A stretch of DNA of 64,000 bases from NCBI GenBank assembly GCA_030144725.1, contig JASKMD010000016.1, forward strand, positions 1,207,793-1,271,792, read 5' to 3'. Positions 10,608 to 21,699 of the stretch are shown piece by piece (position 1 is the first letter of the stretch; each line of letters starts with the position of its first letter). Below the pieces are notes generated by a model. That model saw nothing but the letters and a program-made list of their open reading frames with translations. It was not told where the DNA came from and did no database searches. The DNA comes from Haematococcus lacustris. Its lineage: Eukaryota; Chlorophyta; Chlorophyceae; Chlamydomonadales; Haematococcaceae. A program made the translations under genes and the position numbers.

Positions 10608-13600
10608 TTACTGCTGCTTGCACTCCGCGGGCTGTTCTGCGGGCGCGCCTTCGCCTGCCTTGCCTGGCTTGCCGCCCTTGCCCTTCTTTCCTTTCGGGGG
10701 TGGAGAGGGCTCCTCATCGTCGTCGTCGTCATCATCTTCGTCATCCTCCCCGTCCATGCTGCACATCAGCACCAGCACTGCTTCACGACTGCTCAGCCCG
10801 ATCGGCACCATGCCCCATTGCAGCACAGACATCAGCAGTTGTCAGATCATGGAAGCTGCCGCCACCCCACCATCAGACATGTAGGTATGTACCTGACTTA
10901 GACCACCACTTTACGGCCTTCACACTTACTCGTCCTCATCATCGTACCCGTCCATCCCAAAGCCATCATCGTCATCAATGGCTTCGCCAGTGAACCAGCC
11001 CACGGCGTTGGGGATGATTTTCTCACGTATGATGGCTCCCACCTGCCGGCAGGCCAGGTGCAGCAGCTTTGCACAACAGGCACTGGGGCAGGCCAGGTGC
11101 AGCAGTTTTGGCTGGAGCTTGGCTAGGTCAGCAGGTATTGTTCACTTACACCCCTGAGCCGTCAGCCTGGTTTGGCTGCCAGGTCTTTCCTTGACATCCC
11201 GGAGCAGTGACACGACAGCTAAGAGCAGGCCAGCAGGCTCAGCAGCAGGCTGACCAGGCTGGCATGCAAAGAGGAAGCTGAGGGGGGAAGGTCAAGCCAG
11301 GTACTCCCACCGCACGCTGTTGAATTGTCCACACTTCGCTGCTGGGTCACCCCACCCCACCCCACCCCACCCCACCCCACCCCACCCCACCCCACCCCAC
11401 CCCACCCCACCCCACCCCACCCCACCCCACCCCACCCCACCCCACCCCACCCTCGGCCTCTTTCTCCCCCTCCCCCTCCCCTTCCCCCTCCGCTCACCTC
11501 ATAATCAGCCTCAATTGTGGCCTGCAGCTCGTCCATCGCCTCCTCCTCCATCTCCTCATCCTCCTGCGGCACCTCCGGCGGGCTGAAGAAGTTGAAGAAG
11601 CTGTCCACCTGCAGCACAGGCAGGGCGCCAGGGCCACCTCAGGCTGTAGCCAAAGCAGGCCACCTGGTCCTCCATGCACTATTAGCAAGACGCCCAGCTC
11701 TATCCTCCAGGCTCGTGAACACCAGCTGTTGGCAGCAGCTGGGGTTGACGTGGACTGCATCTTAAAGCCTGTGGGGCTAGCATCAAGTTAGGCTGCCATG
11801 GACTGCACCTGGCAGCGAGTGGGGCTGGCAGCAGCTGGGATTGCCATGGATTGCACCTGGCAGCCTGTGGGGCTAGCATCAGGTTAGGCAGTCTTCTCCC
11901 ACCTTCTCTGTCTTGATTTGCGGCTTGGCATCTGGCTTGGCGCCCTTCTTTGGCTTCTTCTTCATGATCTTGATGGTGACGTCCTTGCCTGCCAGCCAGC
12001 CAGGAGCATCAGGCACAGGGCCAGGCAGGCTGACCAGCAGCAAAAACACACAGCGTAAGAGTGGGTGGCAGTGAGGGAGCGGGGAGCTGGTGTAGGGGTA
12101 GGCATGTAGGGGTAGCCGCACAGGTGGGTGCTTCGCCGCCACAACCACCCAGCCGTCTGCCTGGAGCACCAGCTGCTAGGTGCACAGGTGTGCAGCGGCC
12201 ATCCCTCCCACTGACCACAACCCTCTCCCTCACCTCCCTGGCTGGGTTAGGGTTAGGGTTAGGCTTAGCTAACCCTTAGGGCGTAAACCCTAACCCTAAC
12301 CCTAACCCTAACCCCCTTCCTCAACTCCCTGGCTGGCTGCTAGAAAGACAGAAAGAAGGAAAGACGACGCCCTGGCCGTCGGGCGTGCATCAAGGGAGGA
12401 GAGTAGCCTCGGGGCATGCCCTTGCTACCCTCCCACCAGAGCTGGCTGCTAGGTGCAGGCAGGACACCTCTCCTTGGACACCTCCACCTGAGACATTCTC
12501 AGCCCCCTGAATCACCTGCCCGCCCCACTCTGCTGCCTGGCTGGCTGCTCACTGCCTGCTGGGTGCAGTTGGGTGCAGCTGGGTGCAGGCGGCCTCACCA
12601 GCCTTCCACTCAATCTTGGTGCCCTCGGCTTTCTCCAGCACACCATCATCTTCAGGCAGCATGTGGTATGCCTTCTCCAGCACCTGCACCACAACACGAC
12701 AGCCACAAGCCGGCCTGCACCACCAGCCTGCACTGCATCGCTGGCGACACAGCACCTCAACACTTTTGCACAGCAGCGTAAGATCAGCCCACTGAAAACC
12801 ACAGCTTGACTCCTTGGCACGACAGTGATGGAAGCTGTGCCCACACCTGCCCCTGCTTGAATATCACACACTTTTCCGGTTCCAGGGTTGGTGCCACCCC
12901 TCCTCTGCCGACCCCTGACATGGGTGCAGCTGCCCCTGGCTGGCTCAGTGATGGGCTGGCTGCAGTGATGGCAAGCTGGGATGCCCTGATCTGCTGCTTT
13001 CTGGTGTTGACAGCACATGCTGGCTTTCTCCTGACAATGTGAGACAGGCTGCCTGGTTCTGACTCCATGCAGTGCCCATGCACTGACTCCATGCAATGCT
13101 TCATGCAATGCCTCCTGCCCATAGGCTGCCCTAGACCCCTCCTCCGCAATACCCAACACACTGCTCACTGCCTGACACTGGCTGCTGGCCCCTCAGGTAC
13201 TCCTCCCAGCACCCACTGCTGCCTGACTGCTGCCTGACCGCTGCCTGACTGCTGCCTGATCGCTGCCTGACACTGGCTGATGGCCTCTCAGGCTGTGAAG
13301 CTGCCCTGCAGACCCATAACAGGGCCTGGGGGCCATCCTTATCAGCTGCGCCCCAGCCTACTTAGTGGGCTGCTGCAAGGTGGGTGTGCCCTACAGGAGC
13401 CCTGGAGTGTGACCTGCATGGGCCACAGGGTGTGACCTGCACTTGGCTGCCTCTCTGCACAATGCGTTGTCTGGCTAGCTGACATACAGGCTGACCAGCT
13501 GGCTTGTCAGACAGGCCAAGTGGGGGAGCATTGAACCAAAGGAGTTGGGCATGGGGCCAGGTGGGAGTAAAGCGGCGGCAATTGCAGGGGCTGAGGCAGG

Positions 13601-15032
13601 ATCATGCAACCACCGCCCTGGGCAGCAGCTGAGAATGTCGCAGTGGTGTCAGTTGCATCAGGAGGAGCGAGTGTGGCCAGGTGTGAGGGTGAGGCAGGAG
13701 GCAAGGTAGGAAGCAAGGAAGCCCAGGCAAAGTCCCTGACTCACTGTGTTAGTGAAGTAGGGGTTCTCATTGAACACAAACTTCAGCTTGAAGCCGTGCA
13801 GCACTTCGTCTTCAACCAAAGGCTCTGACTGCAACAGCAGCAGCAGCAGCAGGATACAGGCTAATGCTGGGGTCCCTCTAGGGGCTGAGGGGCCTGCCCA
13901 GCAGCACTTAGCTGCACAGGTAGCCTGTACCCCTCCCTCTACCTGCTCCTCCACTACCCCTTATCCGCACTCCTCACCCCTCATCCGCTACCTGGCTTGC
14001 TTCCCATCACTCCCCTGCCATGCCTTGCCGCTGCTGGCTGACAGGGTGCTGCCACAAGGCACCGCTGCTGCTGCGCATGCAGCTACACCGGAGGCCACCA
14101 TGCTGGCTTCCCTCTCCATCTTCACTAGATCATCATTTGCCCTTAGATGCTGGAGACCCCTGTTCTTGGGGAAGGTTATCCTTGGTAGAGTGGTGGTGGG
14201 CACTGCTGCTCATGCTGCTGCTGCTACTCCTGCTGCTGCTGCTACCACTATTGGTGCAGCCTCCCCGGCTTGGCCTGTTCATTATTGCCCCTGCTCCTTC
14301 TCCCTTGCTCACTGTGATGTCCTTCAGGTACTTCAAGACATCAATGTCTTTATCCTTGATGAGCTCCGCAGTGACGTCACACTTGAGCAGGGCAGTCAGC
14401 CAGAACTCTGGGATGCCCTTGTCTGCGTAGGTGACAGCAGGCGAGCAGTGTAGGATAGCAGAGGAGGGAGACACAGCCACAAGCAGGCAGAGAGGGAGCA
14501 CCCTGCGCTCTGACACCACATGGTTTGCCACATGACTTGCCTTCACCCTCTGCCTTGTCTCCATCCTTCAAAGCGACTGCCTTGGCACCAGACACTACTT
14601 CAGAGCGTTCAGCATACAAGGGGCCTGTACATTGTTACGGGGGAATAGCAGAAACGAATGAGTTTTCCCACAACCGGCCACATGCCCTGGCGGCTTTGGC
14701 TGCGCATCCTGGCCTCACCGTACAGGCGCTCATACTTTGCTTCCAGGAGTGCCAGCTCTTTGCGAAACTCGCCAGCAAGCTCTTCGTGCTTCTCCTGAAG
14801 CGCTTGGAGAGCCTCAACGCGGCGCTTCACATGAGTAGGAAGTGAATCTACGAACTCCTCGGGCGAGGAGTGCAGGCCCAACCTTGCCTGCAATCACATG
14901 AAATTGCTGCCGTCACGACCGCGACGCGCGCGACAAAGAGGCGCGCAACATATACACGATCCGATGCACATGCGAGCAAGGCTGGGTCATCTACACTCCA
15001 AGGTCAGCAACCTCGATTGCTTCGGTGGCCAT
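10608..15032 (-). CDS. NAP1: Nucleosome assembly protein 1 (NAP1) histone chaperone
   Basis: Nine minus-strand exons join in phase: 14719-14887, 14547-14624, 14313-14422, 13745-13828, 12599-12683, 11903-11988, 11498-11608, 10930-11042 and 10608-10758. Hallmarks in order: a long dimerisation helix (RRVEALQALQEKHEEL, LEAKYERLYGPLYAERSEVV), GIPEFWLTALLK, VLKYLKDIT, GFKLKFVFNENPYFTNT, TKIEWKAGKDVTIKIMKKKP, VDSFFNFFSPPEVP, VGAIIREKIIPNAVGWFTGE, and an acidic Asp/Glu tail. The protein ends CKQQ, the prenylation-type CaaX box seen in plant NAP1 proteins. A possible 12-codon first exon (14997-15032) starts at an ATG at 15030-15032; this start is tentative. Predicted length is about 340 residues, close to plant NAP1. 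It binds H2A-H2B and H3-H4 and shuttles between cytoplasm and nucleus. The gene is divergent from MKP1. Confidence 0.93.
11347..11451. repeat. (CCCCA)n microsatellite in NAP1 intron
   Basis: About 21 perfect copies of CCCCA in the intron between NAP1 exons 11498-11608 and 10930-11042. Confidence 0.95.
12246..12314. repeat. Head-to-head telomere-like TTAGGG/CCCTAA repeats
   Basis: Three TTAGGG units on the plus strand are followed, after about 20 bp, by four to five CCCTAA units. They lie inside the NAP1 intron between exons 12599-12683 and 11903-11988. The orientation is that of two chromosome ends joined head to head, or of telomere-like filler at a repaired break. Confidence 0.8.
12345..12440 (+). 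repeat. Short dispersed repeat, copy 2
   Basis: Begins with AGAAAGACAGAAAGAAGG, contains GCCCTGGCCGTCGGGCGTGC and ends near CTTGCTACCCTCCCACCA. Closely matches the inverted copy at 57862-57960 and, more loosely, 6080-6182. Located in a NAP1 intron next to the telomere-like block. Confidence 0.7.
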
Positions 15033-15460
15033 CCCGGTGATATGGATCGCAGCGACCCTATGTCCACGGGGAATAGAGCCGACGGATAGCCTACAACAGC
15101 GTGAGGTCGCACGGACAAGGTTTGAACTGGCATGGGACGAAGATGCCAGTTTATGTGTTCCAAAGCTGTGACATCCGTGGCATCAGCGGCAGAGGCATAC
15201 AGTGCATGGTAGCTAGTACAGATATGTGGCATTACATAAAGACGTTTAGCCAAAGCCCCTGTTCAAGTTGCAGATATGCACATACCATTGTGTATGCTGC
15301 TAAAGCATGGCAGGCTGCTAGCCTACCTGCAGCTGTCCAGCGGGGAAGGCCAGGCAGGTACTATACTGGCATTCCAAAAAATCGGTGTGTCATGCGCATG
15401 TCACGAACATTGACATGTCACAAGGACGTAACGCAAGCGCATCTGCGACAGTTCCGGTTT
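15033..15460. promoter_or_regulatory. Divergent intergenic region between NAP1 and MKP1
   Basis: About 430 bp separate the tentative NAP1 start (15030-15032, minus) from the MKP1 start (15461, plus). It must hold both promoters and 5' leaders. No TATA box or named element could be assigned. Confidence 0.5.
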
Positions 15461-18400
15461 ATGTCTGACGGGGAGCCCACGGCTTCCGCCTGGCTCTTTC
15501 CACATTTCAGACGCAAATTCTTGAGTAGCGCTTCCCTGTGCGAGCCCACCAGCACCAGGGCATCGGTGCAGGGTGGTCCCCCCGACATGGGGGACCACAA
15601 CCTGCAGCGACCCAATCTGCGAACACTTGACTTGAAAGCTTTACCCAAGGATGACGGCCCTCCTTCTGAGACCCAACTTCGCCGACAGAAATACCAGTTC
15701 TTTGAAAAACAGTGCTCGGAGGTGGCTAGTGGGCTGTTCCTCAGTGGCGACTGGGTAGCCAGGAACAGGGAGCTTCTGCACAACCATGGCATCACGCACG
15801 TCGTAAACTGCGTTGGGTTCGTGTGCCAGGAGTATTTCAAGGGCGAACTGGACTACAAAACGTACTTCCTCCAAGGTTTGCTTACGCTGCATGCGCATAC
15901 ATCTCGCAGATGTAACCGCTCACAACCTCGTCTGTCTGTCATGTGTCCTAATTTGCACCTGCGGTCGTACCTGTAGACACTCCTGCGGAAGACATCTTAT
16001 GTGTGTTGTACGATGTCTTTGAATACATAGACACAGCCCTCAGCTCTGGCGGCAGGGTGCTGGTGCACTGCAGCCAGGTACGGTGACCAGCATCGCCATG
16101 AGAGGAGGCCCAGGCCCGTGCCATGAACAGCTGCATCGCTTTGCCTTCATTTCATCAGCAGTGTGCAGTGTTGACATGCAGGGGGTGTCACGTAGCGCCT
16201 CCCTCGTGATTGCGTACCTCATGTGGCGGGAAAAGGCCTCATATGACGACATCTTTGCTCGAGTCAAGGCTATCCGTGGCGTGGCCAACCCAAACATTGG
16301 CTTCACATGCCAGCTGCTGCAGTGGCAGAAGCGCAGGAACGCGCCCCCTGCCCGCACCCGCATGTACCGCATCGCCTCGCATTCCCAGCATGCACCCCTG
16401 CTGCTTGTGAGTGGAGGGACAGGGGGTCCACAGTGGGTGTGTAAGTTAGGTATATGGATGTGGGCCACTCAACACATGGCAGGTATCTGCAGTGGCAGGT
16501 TCCATGCTTGCTGCCCATGCGTCCTCCAGCCATGCATTTTCATGAGACATGTGATCCGTTTGTGACCTGTGTGGGGTGCACAAGGCATGGGGTGAACCGG
16601 GGAGTAGCTGGGTGCCCACCCCACAGGTTCCCCGCACAGTCACCCCGCCCAAGAAGTACGCGACCCACACGTGGAGGGAGCTGGACCCCCGCGGCGCCTT
16701 CATCATCCAGGCAAGGGGGGCCCACTGCGGTCACTCATGGCAGGGGCCTCAAATGCTCAACCTCAACGTAGCACAAGGACAATTAGATAGCTTGCAGCGC
16801 TTTGCATGTTCTCAGCTGTCTGGCTGTTTGGCCACGCTCCCCTGCTGAGGGACGTTCTGCGGTGGCAGACTGCATGGGGCTGCGTGACTGCAATGACATT
16901 CAAACCACATCCCAGCACCTGGATGCGAGATGGACAGTTTGGACGCATGTAGGGCATACACTGGCCCAGTGGCTCAGTAGCCCAGCTGTTAACCCTTTGT
17001 TAAACTTGATACACATGCACTAGAATAGAGCATAGCCAGGCCCAGAGGCCCATCCTGGTCTCAGCAGCTCAACAGCCCAATTTTTGACCCTTTGTTTGAC
17101 ATGATAAATGAATATATACGCAATTTCCTGGCTCGGTGGCACACTCTGGTCTCAGCAGCTCAACAGCCCCAGCATCCACTACGTCCACTAGAGTGTCCCT
17201 GAGCCTGAGGGAGCCGCCCCTCTGCAACAATGCCTGACCCGTAAGGAGCAAATAGCCAGGTTGGGCTAAAGCAACGCTGTTTATCCCAATCAGACCACAT
17301 ATTGGTCTATGCCATGTAATGTTGTTGATGATGATGATGATGATGATGATGATGACTGTCCCTACTGTCCTCACCGGCCTTGCCGCAGACCCCCACTCGG
17401 CTATACGTATGGCAAGGTTCGCAATGCCCGGACAGCCATGGAGCAGCGGCCCGGGCCGCTGCCCGGCTGCTGCCCAAGTATGAGACGCCTGGCTGCAGTG
17501 AGATCTCCGTGTTCCACCAAGGTGAGGTCGGGTGCTGGAGACCTGGGGCACTGGCACTGCCTGTTGGTTGCCAGAGCAGCTGCCAACATCTTGTCCGGCC
17601 TGGCCTGGACTGGAGCAAAACCTTGGAGCAGGCCTCTGCCAGGTGGCCTCCTCCCGTAGCTGGCTGTCACCCCACAGCTGACTGCCACCACCATCCATGA
17701 CACCATCCACCACACAGCTGGCTGCCAATGCACTCAAGTGATACCTCAGTGGCAGTGCCTGGATGCACATGGCTGGGGTCAGCTGCAGGGGGGCTCTGGG
17801 GTCAGCTGCAGGGGGGCTCTGGGGTCAGCTGCAGGGGGGCTCTGGGGTCAGCTGCAGGGGGGCTCTGGGGTCAGCTGCAGGGGGGCTCTGGGGTTAGGAA
17901 CACCCCTCAGGGGCTACCCAGCCATGCAGTATGTGAGCACAGCTGTGACTGATCATCATACATTGCTGACATCTCCAGGCACTTCCAGCCCCCAGTCAGG
18001 CAACTCCTCAGCGCATCAGAGCAGCAACGTATTATCTAGTTAGTGCCTAGAAGGTCAGCCAGGTCAGTGAGGTCAGTGGGCAGTTGCTTAAGGGGCTGGC
18101 AGTCAGCTGTGGGGTGACAGCCAGCTACGGGAGGGGGCCACCTGGCTGGGGACTGCTCCAAGGTTTTGCTCCAGTCGGGTAGGGGAGGCGGGCACCAAGT
18201 GGATCCAGTGCTGTCTGCCACAAGTGGGCATGAGGGTCTGGGCAGCTGATGCCCCAGCCCCCGACCTGGCTGCAGGCAGGGAGTCTGAGGAGTTCATCGC
18301 CCTGATGGACCCCCCAGCACTGGACCCTGATGCAGAGCGCCAGAACGCGCGCAGGGCCTCCATCACTGGTGAGCGCAGGGCAGGGCCATATAAATAGTGC

Positions 18401-21400
18401 AGGGACACACTACGTGGGCACACTGCAGGGGTGGTGTGGGCACACTGCAGGGGTGGTGTGGGCACACTGCAGGGGTGGTGTGGGCACACTGCAGGGGTGG
18501 TGTGGGCACACTGCAGGGGTGGTGTGGGCACACTGCAGGGGTGGTGTGGGCACACTGCAGGGGTGGTGTGGGCACACTGCAGGGGTGGTGTGGGCACACT
18601 GCAGGGGTGGTGTGGGCACACTGCAGGGGTGGTGTGGGCACACTGCAGGGGTGGTGTGGGCACACTGCAGGGGTGGTGTGGGCACACTGCAGGGGTGGTG
18701 TGGGCACACTGCAGGGGTGGTGTGGGCACACTGCAGGGGTGGTGTGGGCACACTGCAGGGGTGGTGTGGGCACACTGCAGGGGTGGTGTGGGCACACAGG
18801 CTATGGGCTCTGTGACTGGCAGGGGAATAGGCAGACAGGGAAGCAGCTTGCACGGGGATGGTAGCCTACTACTACCTTCAGACCAGGGTGCTTGGGCAGC
18901 GTGGGTAGGGGCAGGCACACCCTAGGGGTAGGAATAGGCACACCCTGGGCTCTATGGGACTCTGTGACTGGCAGGGGGATAGTGTGGAGGCACAACACCT
19001 GGCTGATGCGGAGAGGGCTGCTGGCAATCGGGGGTCATGTGTTTGCCTGAGATTCGTGGCTGGGCCTTGGTGGGTCCGTGAATCATCTGACACAGCTGTC
19101 CTGCCTGTCCATCCGCTGTGAACCTGCACTTCCCCCGCGTCACTTTGCATTCTGTATAGCTTTGCATGGAGCAAGCAAGTATTGTACCCTCTCACATGGA
19201 ACAAGTACCGTTTGTAGCCACTCATGGTCCAAACTGTGAAATCTAACACATCTTAGCTGAGAGCTGGCCTTGGCACATGCAAACATAGCCCGCCCAGCCG
19301 CACTTCTCACACAGCAGTACGCTTTACTTGAGACCACACCGCTCAGCCTACACATCAGTTGCTCCCTAAACACCAGCAGCAGGACATCACAGCCCCTCTG
19401 CTGACGTCCCCAAGCTGCTGCCCGCCTGCAGGGGAGTTGGTGGGGGCTCTGTCGTTCGGACCCCTCAGCAATGGCGCCTCAGCTGCTGCCCCCCCTAATG
19501 AGACAACAGGGCCACCCCTCTTGCCCCACAGCACCTCCCTGGGGCCGCATGGGGGCAGCCGACTAGGCTCCATGTCCAGAGCCACGCCAGACAGCGGTGT
19601 GGCTACCCAGCCCTGTGCCGACGAAGGGTCAGGGTTAGGGGATCCAAACCCTAACCCTACCCAGCCCTGTGCCGACGCAGCAGCAGCAGCAGCTACAGCT
19701 GGCTGTGATGTGCACATGGCAGTCAGCCAGCCCCTTACAGAGGGGGCTGAGAAAGCAACAGCGGCTGAGGTGCCAGGGTGCGGGGCAGCTGCTGCCCAGC
19801 TTCCACCAGGTGTCAAAGCCAGGCAGCGCAGCCAGGGCTGCAGCACAGACTGGAGCCATGAGGATGGTGGTGAGCAGCCGGCGGCCATGGACCAGGACCA
19901 GCCTGGCAGGCAGGAGCACCTGATGGCAGGGTGCCAGACACGACAGCAGCAGCCAATGGAGCTGGAAGGGGATGGCCTGCAGCCTGCACTGCCAGGTGGG
20001 TGGGTGGCACCAGATGGGGGGGCATGGGGTGTGGGGGCATGGGGTGTGGGTCACTGGACGTGGGTGGCGGTGATGATTCTTGCTGGTCGCTGGCTGAGTG
20101 GGCCAGGCACTTACTCACTGGCCGCTAGCAACTCCAAATAGCGATACCGATGCAAGGCACGGGATGCAGGGCATTGGGTGTGGGTCAGTTGGTAACACTG
20201 TCTGCTGGCAATCGGTGATGTAACGATACCGGCAGTGGGTAGAGCAGCCAGGCGGGGGGCGGTGGTGAGGCTGAGGTGCGTGGCTAGGTCTGTGATGCAC
20301 AGCTGCTGCCACACTGCCACACTGCTCCTGAGCTAAAGCCTGACAGAGGTTAAGACGCTGCCTCCCTGCCACCAACTAGCTGGGCGCTGCACTGGCCCAT
20401 GCAACCGGCCCATGCATGCCGCCCCCCTCCTCACCCCGCCCAGGCCCTCACCCCCGCTGGTATGCCCAAGAGGTGGACGAGTACAGCCCTGATTTCCAGC
20501 TGTGGGCTGGGGCCATGCGGGTGGCCTCCGCCAGCACCACCAGCGGACTGCTGCTGGGCGTGTTTGGCAGCGACTCATTCTTCGACGTCCTGCCCGTGCT
20601 GCCCCTGGCCTCCCGCTCCCTTCTCGCCGCCAGCCCCACCCCTGACCGCACCATCAGCGCCCTGTACCCAGACCTGCCCTCCACTGCACCCCCAGGCCCC
20701 TCCACCACCCTGCTGCGCACCTCTGGGTCGTCTGGTGCTGCTGCGCTGGCGGCTGATTGGGGGACGGGGCGGACAGATGGCAGGTTGTCCCTGGCAGGTG
20801 ACACCCGGCATGAGGGTGGGGTGCATGGCGCTATGGCCAAGGAGGCGCATGGCTGCATGCCACATGCGCCCTGTCCACACTCCCTCAGCAGCCCTATGCA
20901 GCCTGCCCTTGAGACACTGCTGCTGGACCAGCCGGTCTTGCCACTCTCCGCGCAGCACCAAGGTGGGGAGGATGTCTGTCAAGCGGTTGCTTGTGTCATT
21001 ATCTGTCTTGGCTGTGCTGTGCTGACGTTAAACCAGCCTGATCAGATAAACCACATCTGGACAGAGACATCTTGACATCTTCACACAGGCACCCTGCAGC
21101 CTGCTTGCCTTGCTGCTGCCACCCTGGCATGGCATCAGCCCATCTGTGATACGTCCAGCACATGCTGCTGGCATGGCTGCCACACACGAGATGACACAAA
21201 GACTGCAGCAGGCATGTGATGCTAGGAATGACTAATGTGGCTGGCTGGCTGCTGCCGAGTTTCATCTTCCTTGTCAGCAACTTCACCAAGAGACACGTGG
21301 CGGACAGCCCCTAGTGGCCATGACCAGCTCCTAACCGCCGTCAACCACCTGCTCTGCCCCTGCAACTTGTCGCCTTCCCAGGTCCCAGCTTTGGCAGCCC

Positions 21401-21563
21401 GCTGCGTTCCAGCCAGTGGCCTGCGGTGGGTACTGGTCCGGGCTCCCCTTTCCTCGCGCCCTTCCAAGGCCAACCCCTGCCAGACTCCCCTGCCACTCTG
21501 GAGGGCAGGTCTCGAAAGATGAGCAAGTGGGTGTGGCTGGACGACCTATGCCCACAGCATTAA
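15461..21563 (+). CDS. MKP1: MKP1-type dual-specificity (MAPK) phosphatase with gelsolin-like segment
   Basis: Nine exons join in phase to 771 codons: 15461-15875, 15977-16077, 16182-16406, 16627-16710, 17389-17521, 18276-18368, 19432-19995, 20444-20962 and 21382-21563. The catalytic domain has SEVASGLFLSGDWVARNREL, ITHVVNCVGFVCQEYF, the acid loop LQDTPAEDI, and the signature HCSQGVSR (residues about 169-176, nucleophile Cys170), then LVIAYLMWREKASYDD and GVANPNIGFTCQLLQWQKR. Next comes LDPRGAFIIQ plus RLYVWQGSQC, the gelsolin-like segment of plant MKP1, and VDEYSPDFQLW, also conserved there. The C-terminal third is Ser/Pro/Ala-rich and ends KWVWLDDLCPQH. Plant MKP1 dephosphorylates MAP kinases in UV, genotoxic and immune stress; an algal role is inferred. 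The intron after 16710 has a GC donor. The ATG at 15461 is the best in-frame start before the conserved region; upstream in-frame ATGs exist. Confidence 0.93.
17329..17357. repeat. (GAT)n microsatellite in MKP1 intron
   Basis: Nine to ten copies of GAT/TGA shortly before MKP1 exon 17389-17521. Confidence 0.9.
17770..17893. repeat. 24-bp minisatellite in MKP1 intron
   Basis: About five near-identical tandem copies of a 24-bp unit containing GGTCAGCTGCAGGGG and CTCTGG, in the intron between exons 17389-17521 and 18276-18368. Confidence 0.9.
18412..18798. repeat. 22-bp minisatellite in MKP1 intron
   Basis: About 17 virtually identical copies of a 22-bp unit containing GGGCACACTGCAGGGG. All six reading frames remain open across it, giving several spurious ORFs. 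It starts about 40 bp after the donor of MKP1 exon 18276-18368. Confidence 0.95.
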
Positions 21564-21684
21564 ACACACAGGGCTGCTCTGCTAGCAGCCGCCTGGTAGG
21601 CTATCTTTTAGGCTAGGCTGTGCTGTGGCACTGGTACTTTGTTGCTGCTGGTAGGGTCTTTCATGCTCCCAGTAGAGTCTCTAT

Positions 21685-21689
21685 TGTAA
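21685..21689 (+). promoter_or_regulatory. TGTAA polyadenylation signal of MKP1
   Basis: TGTAA about 120 bases after the MKP1 stop codon, a plausible distance for a chlorophyte 3' UTR. Confidence 0.55.
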
Positions 21690-21699
21690 CGGTTGTGAG

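Noticed and set aside
18103..18925. Overlapping ORFs of 144-271 codons on both strands
   Set aside because: All six frames are open across the 22-bp minisatellite, which lies in an MKP1 intron bounded by clean splice sites.
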